Positions 16,579-25,474 of a stretch of 64,000 nucleotides of DNA are shown here, in pieces. The DNA lies in NCBI RefSeq assembly GCF_025979705.1, contig NZ_CP110136.1, positions 2,852,001-2,916,000 on the forward strand, written 5' to 3'. Below the pieces are notes generated by a model. The model had not been told where the DNA came from and did not search any database. It saw only the letters and a list, made by a program, of their open reading frames with translations. This stretch comes from Hymenobacter sp. YIM 151858-1 (lineage in GTDB: Bacteria > Bacteroidota > Bacteroidia > Cytophagales > Hymenobacteraceae). The position numbers and the translations under genes are program-made. Within the stretch, counting starts at the first letter, position 1. Each line of letters opens with the position of its first letter.

Positions 16579-17781
16579 CTACTCTTCGCGCAGGGCTACT
16601 GCGGGCTGAATGCCTGCGGCCAGGCGGCTGGGTTGCCAGGCGCAGATAGCCGTGAGCAGGTAGATGATGCCCGTGGCAATTAGCATGGCCAGCAGGTACA
16701 CGCGTGCTGGCACATCAAAAGCGCCTAGCAGCGGAAACTGAACCGCCAGCACAAGCCCCAGCACCACCCCCAGCGAGGTAAGCGCCAGCATTTCGGCCAG
16801 AAACTGCGAGCTGATAGCCGGGCCCGTGGCCCCCAGCGCACGGCGCAGGCCTACCTCGGCGCGGCGCTGGCTGATGTTGTACCACAGCACCCCAAACAGA
16901 CCTAGGGCCACGTTGATGATCAGAAACAGGCCCACCACCGACAAGGCCGCAATGGGCGCCACGGTTACCTTCATTTTATCAATGCGGTCGGCCTCCAGGG
17001 TGTATACCTCGGTGCTCCATTTGCGCGTAACGCCGGCCACGGTTTTCACAATTTTCTGCTGCAGCTCGGCGCGCTGGCCCGGGGCCACGCGCACCAGCAC
17101 GGCGGCGCCCTCCCACTGCGTGGTATCGTGGGGCACCAGGCGCATCCACATGCTGGGGCTCACGTCGCTAAACTCGCTGTGCACGCGCACGTCTTCTACC
17201 ACGCCCACCACCTGAAAGCGCTCATTGGCCGAATCGCCGAACCGGACATCGTGGCGCAGCACCTGGCCCAGCGCACCTTGGGCGGTGCCAAACAGCTTCT
17301 CGCTCATGTTGCGCGTAATCACAACCGGGCGGTGCGTGGCGGCATCGTCGGCGCTCCGGAACCAGCGGCCCGCGAGCAGCTGCAGGCCCATGGTGGCCGC
17401 GTACCGGTCGTCGGCGTCGTAGCGGTCCACGTCTTTGGCTTTGGCGTTGTTGGCGGCCAGTATGTCGCTGTTCATCGTGATAAACCGGAAGGGCGTGTTG
17501 GGGCTGGTCAGGGTCAGCTCCTGCACGCCGGGTAGCGCCCGCACCTGGCGCAGCACGTCGTCGAGCACGGGGCGGGGCATTTTTTCGCCCTGGCCGGCCG
17601 CAATGTTGAGGCGCCACACCTGCTCGTGGCGGAAGCCCGGCGGCAGCAGGTAGTTGCGCCCTACCGTGACGAGCACCACGCCCACGGCGAAGAGCACAAT
17701 AAACGAAAGCAGAATTTCGCTGAGCAGCAGCACGTTGGTGCGCTTGCGGTTCCAGATCAGGCGAAGCAGATGACGAAACAT
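16579..17781 (-). CDS. ABC exporter permease, FtsX/MacB type (second)
   Basis: This 400-residue permease has the MacB layout: an N-terminal membrane helix (about residues 20-38), a large periplasmic domain (about 40-270), then three C-terminal helices. The third-quarter motif YNISQRRAEVGLRRALGA is the FtsX-family signature. It should pair with the other permease (17913-19172) and use the ATPase at 19377. ATG 17781 (MFRHLLRLIWNRKR) fits the family; codons upstream are not conserved. MacB-type pumps move substrates from the periplasm outward through a fusion protein and a TolC channel, which fits the second operon at 22205-25015. Confidence 0.9.
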   Translation of the reverse strand: MFRHLLRLIWNRKRTNVLLLSEILLSFIVLFAVGVVLVTVGRNYLLPPGFRHEQVWRLNIAAGQGEKMPRPVLDDVLRQVRALPGVQELTLTSPNTPFRFITMNSDILAANNAKAKDVDRYDADDRYAATMGLQLLAGRWFRSADDAATHRPVVITRNMSEKLFGTAQGALGQVLRHDVRFGDSANERFQVVGVVEDVRVHSEFSDVSPSMWMRLVPHDTTQWEGAAVLVRVAPGQRAELQQKIVKTVAGVTRKWSTEVYTLEADRIDKMKVTVAPIAALSVVGLFLIINVALGLFGVLWYNISQRRAEVGLRRALGATGPAISSQFLAEMLALTSLGVVLGLVLAVQFPLLGAFDVPARVYLLAMLIATGIIYLLTAICAWQPSRLAAGIQPAVALREE

Positions 17782-17912
17782 GGCAGGGGTGATGGGGTAA
17801 CAGGTAACACGTGACAGGTTACAGGCAACAGGTGGGCAGCAGGCACTGGGCAAGCACCGGAAACCGGCTTGGCTTCTTCCTCAGGCCTCATTCTTTATTA
17901 TTCCTTCTTCCA

Positions 17913-19172
17913 TCACCTAGGGCCGCCGGCGCTGCCGCGCAGGGCATCTACCGGGTTCAGGCGCGACATTTTCCAGGCCGGGTACACGCCGCTCATCAGC
18001 CCGAATATCACCGTCAGACCTAGGCCCGTGCCGAAGGCCCGCCAGCTCAGCCCAAAGTGCGAGTGGGCAATAAACTGCGACTCGTTGAGCAAGTGCAGCC
18101 CCCCCGCCGCGAGGCCCAGCCCAATCAGGCCGCCCAGGGCCGTCAGCACCAGGTTTTCCGTCAGAAACTGGCCCACCAGCACCGAGCGCGAAGCCCCGAA
18201 GGCCTTGCGCACCCCGATTTCGCCGGCGCGCTCCATAATGCGCGTCACGTTCAGGTTCACGAGGTTGAGGGCGGGCAGCAGCATAAAGAGCAGGGCCAGC
18301 ACGCCGCACACCGTCAGAAACAGGCCCATGCCGTCGTTGTCAGAGTCCTGGTTGCTGGTGAGCTGCCGCACTATGCCGGCCAGGGCCGGATCGGCGTGCG
18401 CAAACATTTTGTTGAAGCGGGCGGGGTCGGGCAGCGGCACGCGCCGCATCACCTGCTGAAACTCGGCGCGCATGGCCGGCACGGCCTTGCGCGTGGGCGC
18501 CAGCAAAATGGCGAAGTACGAGCCGTCGTAGCGGTTGTCTTCGATGCTGCTGGCGTTGAGGGTGTAGGGCACCCACACATCGGCGCTGGAGTACAGCCGG
18601 ATGGCCGGCACATCGGGCACCACCCCCGTTACGCGGTAGCGGTGCGGCCCGATTTCGAGCGTGCGCCCGGCGGCGCCTTGCTCCGTACCGAAAAACGAGC
18701 GGGCCGTGCTCCGGCTGATGACGCACACGCGGGCTTTCTGGTCGATTTCGGCGGCCGTGTAGGTGCGCCCGTCAACGAAGTCGAAATCCATCACGCGCCA
18801 GAAATTGTAGTCGGTGTGGCGCACATCCAGCGTGAGGGTTTGGTTGCCGGCAAAGGCCGTGGCGCTGGTGCCCACCGAGGTAAAGCCCACCAGCTCGGGC
18901 GTTTTCATGGGCCGCACGTAGGTGTTGATGAAGTGGGCGCTGACGGGCGTGTTGTTCGAGCCGCCGTCCTTGAAACGCAGGCTCAGCAGGTTCACGAACA
19001 ACATGCGGTCCATGCGCTTTTCGGGCTTGTGCGAACCGTTGAAGTGGTCGACGGCGGCCACCAGCACCAGCATCACCATCAGCGTAAAGCTGATGCCGAA
19101 CAAGCTGATGAAGGTGAAGAACTTGCGGCGCAAGAGCACCTTCCAGGCAATTTTCAGGTAGCTAAGCAGCAT
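17913..19172 (-). CDS. ABC exporter permease, FtsX/MacB type (first)
   Basis: This 419-residue MacB-like permease starts MLLSYLKIAWKVLLRRK, has a first membrane helix around residues 20-42, a large periplasmic domain, and three C-terminal helices. The FtsX signature is MERAGEIGVRKAFGA. Its start overlaps the end of the preceding 64-residue gene by 11 bases, which suggests translational coupling. About 130 bases separate it from the next permease; that gap holds short CAGGT-rich direct repeats (17800-17860). It probably forms a heterodimer with the second permease. Confidence 0.9.
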   Translation of the reverse strand: MLLSYLKIAWKVLLRRKFFTFISLFGISFTLMVMLVLVAAVDHFNGSHKPEKRMDRMLFVNLLSLRFKDGGSNNTPVSAHFINTYVRPMKTPELVGFTSVGTSATAFAGNQTLTLDVRHTDYNFWRVMDFDFVDGRTYTAAEIDQKARVCVISRSTARSFFGTEQGAAGRTLEIGPHRYRVTGVVPDVPAIRLYSSADVWVPYTLNASSIEDNRYDGSYFAILLAPTRKAVPAMRAEFQQVMRRVPLPDPARFNKMFAHADPALAGIVRQLTSNQDSDNDGMGLFLTVCGVLALLFMLLPALNLVNLNVTRIMERAGEIGVRKAFGASRSVLVGQFLTENLVLTALGGLIGLGLAAGGLHLLNESQFIAHSHFGLSWRAFGTGLGLTVIFGLMSGVYPAWKMSRLNPVDALRGSAGGPR

Positions 19173-19356
19173 AAATCGTGGGGGCAGATGTGGGTTGGGG
19201 GGTAACCTGAAGCGTGGGCATGGCTGCCGGGCGCGCCGCCGGCAGCACCGACCTAGGCGCCGCCTGCGGAGCCGTGAGGTCGTAGAGCCCGGCTCCGGCC
19301 ATCAGCAGCAGCAAGGCGGCCAGTACCAGGGCGGCGGCTTGTAATACCCGTTTCAT
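19162..19356 (-). CDS. Small membrane peptide inside the exporter operon, 64 residues
   Basis: I do not recognise this protein. It has one N-terminal hydrophobic helix (VLQAAALVLAALLLLMAGAG) after MKR and then a Pro/Ala/Thr-rich tail of about 35 residues without charges typical of a folded domain. It lies 20 bases after the ATPase gene and overlaps the permease start by 11 bases, so it is well placed as a translated operon member. It could be an accessory subunit of the pump, or a frame used mainly for coupling translation. The composition also fits a signal peptide followed by a short periplasmic tail. Confidence 0.6.
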   Translation of the reverse strand: MKRVLQAAALVLAALLLLMAGAGLYDLTAPQAAPRSVLPAARPAAMPTLQVTPQPTSAPTIYAA

Positions 19357-19376
19357 AGCTGGGAGGCGTTGGGCGC

Positions 19377-20117
<741 letters not shown>

Positions 20118-20225
20118 AGGGGCAGTCGGGGTTTGTTTTCGGAGGGTTGAGCCGGTGTTGAGAGGAAGAAAGCCTCCCCGCGCTGTCCGGTTTTGTGCAA
20201 GGGCGGAGCGGGTGCCACCAACATA

Positions 20226-20243
20226 AGCCAAGGCGCGTGCCAA
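20226..20243 (-). promoter_or_regulatory. Sigma54-type promoter of the ABC exporter/two-component operon
   Basis: On the minus strand: TTGGCACGCGCCTTGGCT, matching the sister elements at 13320 and 25051 in the TGGCA and TTGGCT blocks and in overall length. It leaves a leader of roughly 95 bases before ATG 20117. Confidence 0.75.
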
Positions 20244-20307
20244 TTGCTCAATTGATTATTTTTCAGCTATTTACATGCATATACCACAAATACCACAAGC
20301 AAAATAT

Positions 20308-20332
20308 TGTCCGGAACCGGACAAGGTGTTCG
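20308..20332 (-). promoter_or_regulatory. Activator dyad for the ABC exporter operon
   Basis: TGTCCG-GAAC-CGGACA (20308-20323) is a perfect dyad; a third half-site TGTTCG lies at 20327-20332. Its first base is 65 positions from the promoter edge at 20243, with an AT-rich spacer. It also lies about 95 bases upstream of the divergent gene at 20427, where I see no matching rightward -24/-12 element. Confidence 0.78.
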
Positions 20333-20426
20333 GAAATGAAGGCGCCCTTGTGCGGTTTCGACTGCCCCCGGGCTTGCCCAACCGCCGCCTCTTATTCGCG
20401 TATTGTAGCAGATTGCCCCTTGCTGT

Positions 20427-22100
20427 ATGCCCACTACTACCATGAGCCCCGATAAAGCCTTAGTGGAAGAGGTTCATACTTTTCTGCAGGCCGAACACCT
20501 GAACGCCCTGGCCACCGCCCTCGACGAGGACGCCGGCACCATTGAGCGCACGTTTGCCGAGGTGCTGCCCCTGGTGGTAAGCGCCCTGGCCGGGCGCGCC
20601 CGCCAGCCCAACGGCCCCGAGGCCGTTTGCACCCTAACCCGCCAAGCCCACCAAAACCAGGTGCTGCACCAGCTGAGCACCGCCGGCCGGCAGCCTTGGC
20701 ACGGCCGCGGCGTAGCCCTGATGCAGGGCCTGCTGGGCGACGCCTACGCCAGCACCACGGCGGCCATGGCGGCGCGCCGCGGCCTCTCGGCCGCCGAGCT
20801 GCAGCACCTGCTCGATGTAGCCGTGGCCGCCGTGCTGGGCACCCTGGGCAAGCACGCCGCCGAGCACAGCCTCGATGCCGCCGCCCTGTGCGCGTGGCTG
20901 CAGCACCAACCCGCCAGCCCCCGCCTGGCCACACCTAGGGCCATGGCCGCGGCCGAGCCCATCGACCGGCCGGTGGCGGGCCCTACGCCGCTTAAATCCG
21001 GGGCCGCCCAACCGTTGGGGCCGGCAACACCCCCCGCCCCGCCCGAACCCCCAATGCCCCCTGCCGCCCCAGCTGCCGACGGCACCTGGGGCAGCGTGGG
21101 CGGCGGCATCACCTTTACGCCGGCCCTCACCAGCGTGCGGCGGCGCAAAGCGCCCCGGTGGCAATGGGCCTTGTTGCTGGTGCCGGCGCTGGGCCTGGGC
21201 TTTGGCTTTGGGTACCGCTCCCGGCTGGTGCCCGCCCCTGCCCAGGCTGTGGCTCCTGCCCCTGCCCTCGCCGAGGCCCCGGCTGCCCCGCGCCCCGTGC
21301 CCACCGCCAGCACCTACCCGGCCTCGTACCCGGCTGGCTACTACGATGTGCTTACCGATACCTACATCCGCGAAACGGGGCCGCAACTGCTGGTTACCCT
21401 GGCCGACGGCAACACGCTGAACGTTGGCACCAACTCCACCGAGTACCAGCTCTACCGCTTTCTTTCCGACCCCAACAAAGGCCCCAATACCATCAGCCCG
21501 GCCGTGGGCTGGATCAACCTCGACCGCGTGTACTTCGAGCCCGGCCGCGCTACCCTCACCGATGGCTCGCGCGAGCAGCTGCGCAACGTGGCCAAAATCC
21601 TGAAGGCTTTTCCGGAGGTGCACCTGCAGCTCGGCGGCTACACCGATGGTACCGGCGACCCGGCGGCAAACCTGCGGCTTAGCCAGCAGCGCGCCAACGA
21701 AGCCCGCCGCGCTTTGGTGCGCCTGGGCGTAGAGCCGCGCCGCCTGCGGGCCGAAGGCTTCGGGGCCAATTATTTTATTGCCTCCAATGCCGGCGCGGTG
21801 GGCCGGGCGCTCAACCGCCGCCTGAGCGTGCGCGTCATCAGCAAGGCAGGCGAGGCCGGCTTGCCGCGCAACATGCAGTTGCCGGCGGAGGTTTCGGCTG
21901 CATCGGCCGCGGTACCGGCCGCCCCAGCGCGCAACCCAGGCGCCGCCACCGATGCGGAGCCAAGCAGCAACGCCGCCGAAAGTCGCCGGAAGCGCAAACG
22001 CACCAAGGCCCAGCCGCGCACCAAAGCCGGCGTTTGGTTTCAGAACCTGGGGCAGCGCCTGCAAGGCAAGCGCGTGGCCGAGTGGGAGAAAAAACGCTAA
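20427..22100 (+). CDS. DUF937-like / OmpA-like peptidoglycan-binding membrane protein
   Basis: This 557-residue protein joins an N-terminal alpha-helical DUF937-like region (about 1-165), a Pro/Ala-rich linker (about 170-235) and one membrane helix (WQWALLLVPALGLGFGFGY, about 250-268). A second Ala/Pro linker leads to an OmpA/MotB peptidoglycan-binding domain (about 365-480, with VYFEPGRATLTDGSREQL and the NRRLSVRVI end). The tail is rich in Lys/Arg. The topology implies a cytoplasmic N-terminus and a periplasmic cell-wall-binding end. It is divergent from the exporter operon, sharing its upstream region. ATG 20442 is an alternative start. Function is unknown beyond wall anchoring. Confidence 0.85.
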   Translation: MPTTTMSPDKALVEEVHTFLQAEHLNALATALDEDAGTIERTFAEVLPLVVSALAGRARQPNGPEAVCTLTRQAHQNQVLHQLSTAGRQPWHGRGVALMQGLLGDAYASTTAAMAARRGLSAAELQHLLDVAVAAVLGTLGKHAAEHSLDAAALCAWLQHQPASPRLATPRAMAAAEPIDRPVAGPTPLKSGAAQPLGPATPPAPPEPPMPPAAPAADGTWGSVGGGITFTPALTSVRRRKAPRWQWALLLVPALGLGFGFGYRSRLVPAPAQAVAPAPALAEAPAAPRPVPTASTYPASYPAGYYDVLTDTYIRETGPQLLVTLADGNTLNVGTNSTEYQLYRFLSDPNKGPNTISPAVGWINLDRVYFEPGRATLTDGSREQLRNVAKILKAFPEVHLQLGGYTDGTGDPAANLRLSQQRANEARRALVRLGVEPRRLRAEGFGANYFIASNAGAVGRALNRRLSVRVISKAGEAGLPRNMQLPAEVSAASAAVPAAPARNPGAATDAEPSSNAAESRRKRKRTKAQPRTKAGVWFQNLGQRLQGKRVAEWEKKR

Positions 22101-22119
22101 GGCCCTGGGCAGCCCCATA

Positions 22120-22167
22120 GCAGCCGGCCCGCCGCTCACGCTGGAGCGGCGGGCCGGCTGCTTTTTT
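22120..22167. terminator. Strong terminator between convergent genes
   Basis: GCAGCCGGCCCGCCGCTC pairs perfectly with GAGCGGCGGGCCGGCTGC around ACGCTG, followed by TTTTTT on the plus strand. It ends the OmpA-like gene and probably also the leftward TolC gene. Confidence 0.85.
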
Positions 22168-22204
22168 GCTGCTCGTGCGCTGCGGCGCCCCAGGTACCTA
22201 GGGC

Positions 22205-23725
22205 CTAATTGCTGGCGGCCAGCAAGGGCTGCTGCCGCTCAAAGTCGTACAACGTAAGGGTACGCAGCTGATAATACGCTACCCAGGAGGCGCGCAGCGC
22301 GGCAATGTAGGCGCGCTTGGCGCGGTCTTTTTCGCTTTGGGCAATGTTGAGGTCGGTAAGCGAAATGCGGCCTACCTGGTAGGTGGCGCGGGCAATGTGG
22401 TAGCGGCGCTGGGCCAGCGAATCGGCGCGGGCGGCCAGGGCCAGCTGCTGCTCCAGGGCCCCCAGCTGCGCCGCCTGCGACAGCACCGATTGCTCGAAGG
22501 TCATTTGCTCCTGCTCCACGGTTACTTTGGCCTGCTGGCGGGCCAGCTCGGCGGTTTTCACGGTGGCGCGCGTCTTGCCCCAATCCACAATGGGCATCGA
22601 GAAACCCAGGCGTACCTGCTGCTGGTCGTTGGGGTTGAGGTAGCTGCTGCGAAACTGCTCGCCGCTGCTCGCCAGGCCAAACGAGGCCGTAAGGCTGGCC
22701 TGAAAACCGGTGGTACCCTTGGCCTGCGCCACGTTGCGGTCGGCCTCGAGCAGGCGGCGCTGAAACATCAGCGCCTCGCGCCGGTACTGCCGCGCCTGGG
22801 TTAAGGCGGCTTCGGGCGCTACGTCGAGCTTGGGGGCGGCCGCGGGCACGTCGAGCGTACCGGCGGCGTCTACCGTCAGGCCGGTGTAGCCTTTCAGCTG
22901 CACGGCGGCATTTTGGGCATCCACGTTGGCCTGCACTTCGGCTTGCTGGGCGTTCAGCAGGTTCAGCTCGAGCAGCAGCAAATCGTTTTCCGACAACCGA
23001 CCCAGGCGGTGCCGCTCGCGCCCCATGCGCAGCATGTCTTCGCTTACCTGGCGGTTTTGGCGCGCAATGCCGGCGTTTACCTGCTGCAGCAGCACATCGA
23101 AGTACAGCTCGGTGGCGCGGCGCGCAATGGTTTCGCGCTCCTCCACGTACTGCCGCTCGGCCTCCTGGTAGCGCAGCGGCTCGATGCGCTTGTTCCAGCC
23201 CAGGGCATTGAAACCACCTAGGGGCTGCACCAGACCCACGGCCACGGGGTTGCTGTTGTAGAGGCGCTGGTTGCCCTCGAAGTTATCGAAGCGCTGCAGC
23301 GTGGAGCCCACCGTAATGCGCCCGCCCGTAAGGCCGATGCCCTGGCTGAGCGTGGTGGCCAGGTACGAGTTGTTGATGCGCACGTAGCGAAAATCGGTGG
23401 TGCCATCGGGCTGCGTTACGGGCGTAATGGTGCGGCTGTAGTTGGGCAGCACGCCCTCCAGGGCCAACTGCGGCTTGTAGTCGGCCCGAAACGAGCGGTA
23501 CTGCCACAGGCTGGTTTCGCGGTTGGTTACGGCCTGCTTCGCCACCGCCGCCCGACCTAGGGTAAGCTCGATTACCTGCGGCAGCGTGAGGGCCGGCTGG
23601 GCCGGCGCCGTAGGTTGCGCCCAGGCAATCGACATAGTAAGCAGCACCAGCACCACGGTGGCGCCCAGCATCAGCAACCACAGCCGCAACACCTCCAGCA
23701 GAAAGGGTAGATTCAGTCGGTTCAT
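22205..23725 (-). CDS. TolC-like outer-membrane efflux channel
   Basis: This 506-residue outer-membrane factor has an N-terminal signal (hydrophobic stretch LWLLMLGATVVLVLLTMSIA, then AWAQP). Two OEP repeats of long coiled-coil helices follow, for example LTLPQVIELTLGRAA at the start of the first and ATYQVGRISLTDLNIAQSEKDRA in the second. It should form the trimeric exit duct for the fusion protein encoded 39 bases upstream. The two genes make one leftward transcript from the promoter at 25051, so it is probably co-induced with the ABC pump at 16.6-20.1 kb, which lacks its own channel gene. Confidence 0.92.
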   Translation of the reverse strand: MNRLNLPFLLEVLRLWLLMLGATVVLVLLTMSIAWAQPTAPAQPALTLPQVIELTLGRAAVAKQAVTNRETSLWQYRSFRADYKPQLALEGVLPNYSRTITPVTQPDGTTDFRYVRINNSYLATTLSQGIGLTGGRITVGSTLQRFDNFEGNQRLYNSNPVAVGLVQPLGGFNALGWNKRIEPLRYQEAERQYVEERETIARRATELYFDVLLQQVNAGIARQNRQVSEDMLRMGRERHRLGRLSENDLLLLELNLLNAQQAEVQANVDAQNAAVQLKGYTGLTVDAAGTLDVPAAAPKLDVAPEAALTQARQYRREALMFQRRLLEADRNVAQAKGTTGFQASLTASFGLASSGEQFRSSYLNPNDQQQVRLGFSMPIVDWGKTRATVKTAELARQQAKVTVEQEQMTFEQSVLSQAAQLGALEQQLALAARADSLAQRRYHIARATYQVGRISLTDLNIAQSEKDRAKRAYIAALRASWVAYYQLRTLTLYDFERQQPLLAASN

Positions 23726-23764
23726 AGCTCAGAAGGGCAGTGTCGGGAGAAAAGAAGGGTGGGC

Positions 23765-25015
23765 TTAGCGTTTGATGCTGAGCTCGGGCGCCTGTTCGTA
23801 GTCTTTGGTTTCGCTGATGATCAGCTCCTCGCCGGAGCGCACGCCGCTGATGATCTGCACGTAGTCGAAGTTGGCGTCGCCGAAGCGCGCGGTGCGGCGC
23901 ACGGCCTTGCCATCTTCCAGCACAAACACCGGCTGCTCGCGCCCGCCCTGGTAAAAGGGGCCGTTTTTCACGCGCAGCACGCCGCGGTGGGCCCGCGTTA
24001 CCACGTACACATCGGCCCGCAGATTGGCGCGCAGCGCGGGGTGGTTGTTCTGCTCGAGTTGGGCATAGAACGTTACCACGCCTTTGTCGGCAGCGGGGCT
24101 GATGGAGCTGATGGTGCCGCGCAAATTGGTGCCGCCGCCCAGGCGCACAATCACGGGGTCGCCCACGTGCAGCGAGTCGGCGTAGCTATCGGCCACGGAG
24201 CCCCGCACCCGAAACGAGCTCAGGTCGGCCACGCGGGCCAGCACCTGGCCCTGGTTTACCGTCGAGCCAATGTCTTCGCTTACCCAGGTAAGCACGCCGG
24301 CTTGGTCGGAGCTGATGTTGGCCTGGCGCAGCTTATGCGCCAACTCGGTAATGTTGCGGTCCTGGATCTGCATGGTGTAGCCCAGGCCGCGCTCGTCGGC
24401 ATCGTTGGAGCGGCGCTGGTTGCTGATCTGGCGGCGCACTTTCTGCAGCTCCAGCTCGGCAATCTTCAGGTTCAGCTCGGCCTGCCGCACGCTCTCCTGA
24501 GTGCCCGAGCCAATGCCGAGCAGGTGTTGCTCGTCGCGCAGGGCCGATTGCAGGCTGCGCACTTTCTCTTGTTGCACTTTCTCCTGCGCCTCCAGGTCGT
24601 TGAGGCTGCGCTCGAGGGAGAGCTGCAGCAGGGTGCTTTTGTTGCGGTTTTGCAGCTGCTCGTCCTGCAGTTTAGCCAGCGCGCTGCTGGTTAGCTCCTT
24701 GTCGAGCTCCAGAATGGGCTGCCCGGGCTGCACCTTGGCGCCGGCCGTAAGCAGCACCCGCCGAATGCTCGACTGGATGGGGCTGGTGATGACGGCCTCA
24801 TGCGCCGGAATGATGAGGCCAGTGGCCGTGATGGAAGCCTCTACGTCGCCGGTTTCTACGGCCGCCGTCAGGATTTCCTCCTGCCTGATGCTGGGCTTCA
24901 GCACACCGCGGAAGGCCCACAGGCCCACGGCCGCCACCGCCAAGGCGGCAACTACCAGCAACAGGCGCCGGGTGCGGCGTTTGGCATACGTGGCGGGCGA
25001 AATAGCTCTGTCCAT
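23765..25015 (-). CDS. Membrane-fusion protein (HlyD/MacA-like)
   Basis: This 416-residue periplasmic adaptor has one N-terminal membrane helix (LLLVVAALAVAAVGLWAF). The lipoyl half-motif is ASITATGLIIPAHEA, then a long coiled-coil hairpin (about residues 115-225). The second lipoyl half holds GVLTWVSEDIGSTVNQGQVLARV, and a beta-barrel and membrane-proximal domain follow. It should join the MacB-type permeases to TolC. The start ATG 25015 lies 36 bases from the promoter edge. It is first in the operon with the TolC-like gene. Confidence 0.92.
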   Translation of the reverse strand: MDRAISPATYAKRRTRRLLLVVAALAVAAVGLWAFRGVLKPSIRQEEILTAAVETGDVEASITATGLIIPAHEAVITSPIQSSIRRVLLTAGAKVQPGQPILELDKELTSSALAKLQDEQLQNRNKSTLLQLSLERSLNDLEAQEKVQQEKVRSLQSALRDEQHLLGIGSGTQESVRQAELNLKIAELELQKVRRQISNQRRSNDADERGLGYTMQIQDRNITELAHKLRQANISSDQAGVLTWVSEDIGSTVNQGQVLARVADLSSFRVRGSVADSYADSLHVGDPVIVRLGGGTNLRGTISSISPAADKGVVTFYAQLEQNNHPALRANLRADVYVVTRAHRGVLRVKNGPFYQGGREQPVFVLEDGKAVRRTARFGDANFDYVQIISGVRSGEELIISETKDYEQAPELSIKR

Positions 25016-25050
25016 TTTCGTTCGGATTGGGGTCGGATTCGGGTAGTAGT

Positions 25051-25068
25051 AGCCAAGCCCAATGCCAA
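25051..25068 (-). promoter_or_regulatory. Sigma54-type promoter of the fusion-protein/TolC operon
   Basis: On the minus strand: TTGGCATTGGGCTTGGCT. It keeps the TGGCA and TTGGCT blocks and the 18-base length of the elements at 13320 and 20226. Its distance to the start codon (36 bases) equals that of the microprotein array. Confidence 0.75.
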
Positions 25069-25132
25069 ACTTTCAACTAATTGATAATTAATAATTTATA
25101 ATTTATAATTGATCGGCAGCGCTTCGAAAATA

Positions 25133-25157
25133 TGTCCGATTGTGGACAGTGTGTTCG
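25133..25157 (-). promoter_or_regulatory. Activator dyad for the fusion-protein/TolC operon
   Basis: TGTCCG-ATTG-TGGACA (25133-25148), plus half-site TGTTCG at 25152-25157, begins 65 positions from the promoter edge at 25068. The spacer (25069-25115) is extremely AT-rich for this genome (TAATTTATAATTTATAATT), as expected for a bendable DNA loop. Confidence 0.78.
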
Positions 25158-25218
25158 GTATTGCTTTGATCTATTCTACCTTAACTCCTGCTCTCGCCGC
25201 TGCTTATCGTATTCGCAT

Positions 25219-25431
25219 ATGCCCGATACCTGGACCCCTCCTGCCGGATGGCAAGCATGCTGCCAGGAGGTAAGCAACAATGTCTACTGCCTTGAGCTTA
25301 CGCGTGCTTCGGGCCACACAGTAACAACCACCGGGCCCAACTTGGATGCCATGCAACAGTGGTGCACACAAGCCGCTGCTGACATAGATCAGCAGTTACT
25401 GTGCAGTGCTGAACAACAGAAGGGCCGGTAG
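25219..25431 (+). CDS. Small cysteine-containing hypothetical protein, 70 residues
   Basis: I do not recognise this protein. From ATG 25219 it has 70 residues with five cysteines (ACCQE, VYCLE, QWCTQ, LLCSA). It has no signal peptide, and its helical C-terminal half (NLDAMQQWCTQAAADIDQQL) suggests a small soluble domain. An upstream in-frame ATG at 25132 lies inside the sigma54 activator dyad, so I take the internal ATG. It is divergent from the fusion-protein operon and shares its upstream region. A terminator overlaps its stop codon. Confidence 0.5.
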   Translation: MPDTWTPPAGWQACCQEVSNNVYCLELTRASGHTVTTTGPNLDAMQQWCTQAAADIDQQLLCSAEQQKGR

Positions 25432-25453
25432 CTCATTTTAGCTACCGGCCCTT
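25418..25453. terminator. Bidirectional terminator between convergent genes
   Basis: AGAAGGGCCGGTAGC pairs with GCTACCGGCCCTTCT around TCATTTTA; it overlaps the stop codon of the 70-residue gene and sits just past the M28 peptidase stop. Confidence 0.8.
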
Positions 25454-25474
25454 CTGCAAGGTTTTGTCAGTTGC

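Noticed and set aside
18057-19205. 382-codon plus-strand frame opposite the first permease gene
   Set aside because: The opposite strand encodes a clear FtsX/MacB permease; the plus-strand product is a shadow.
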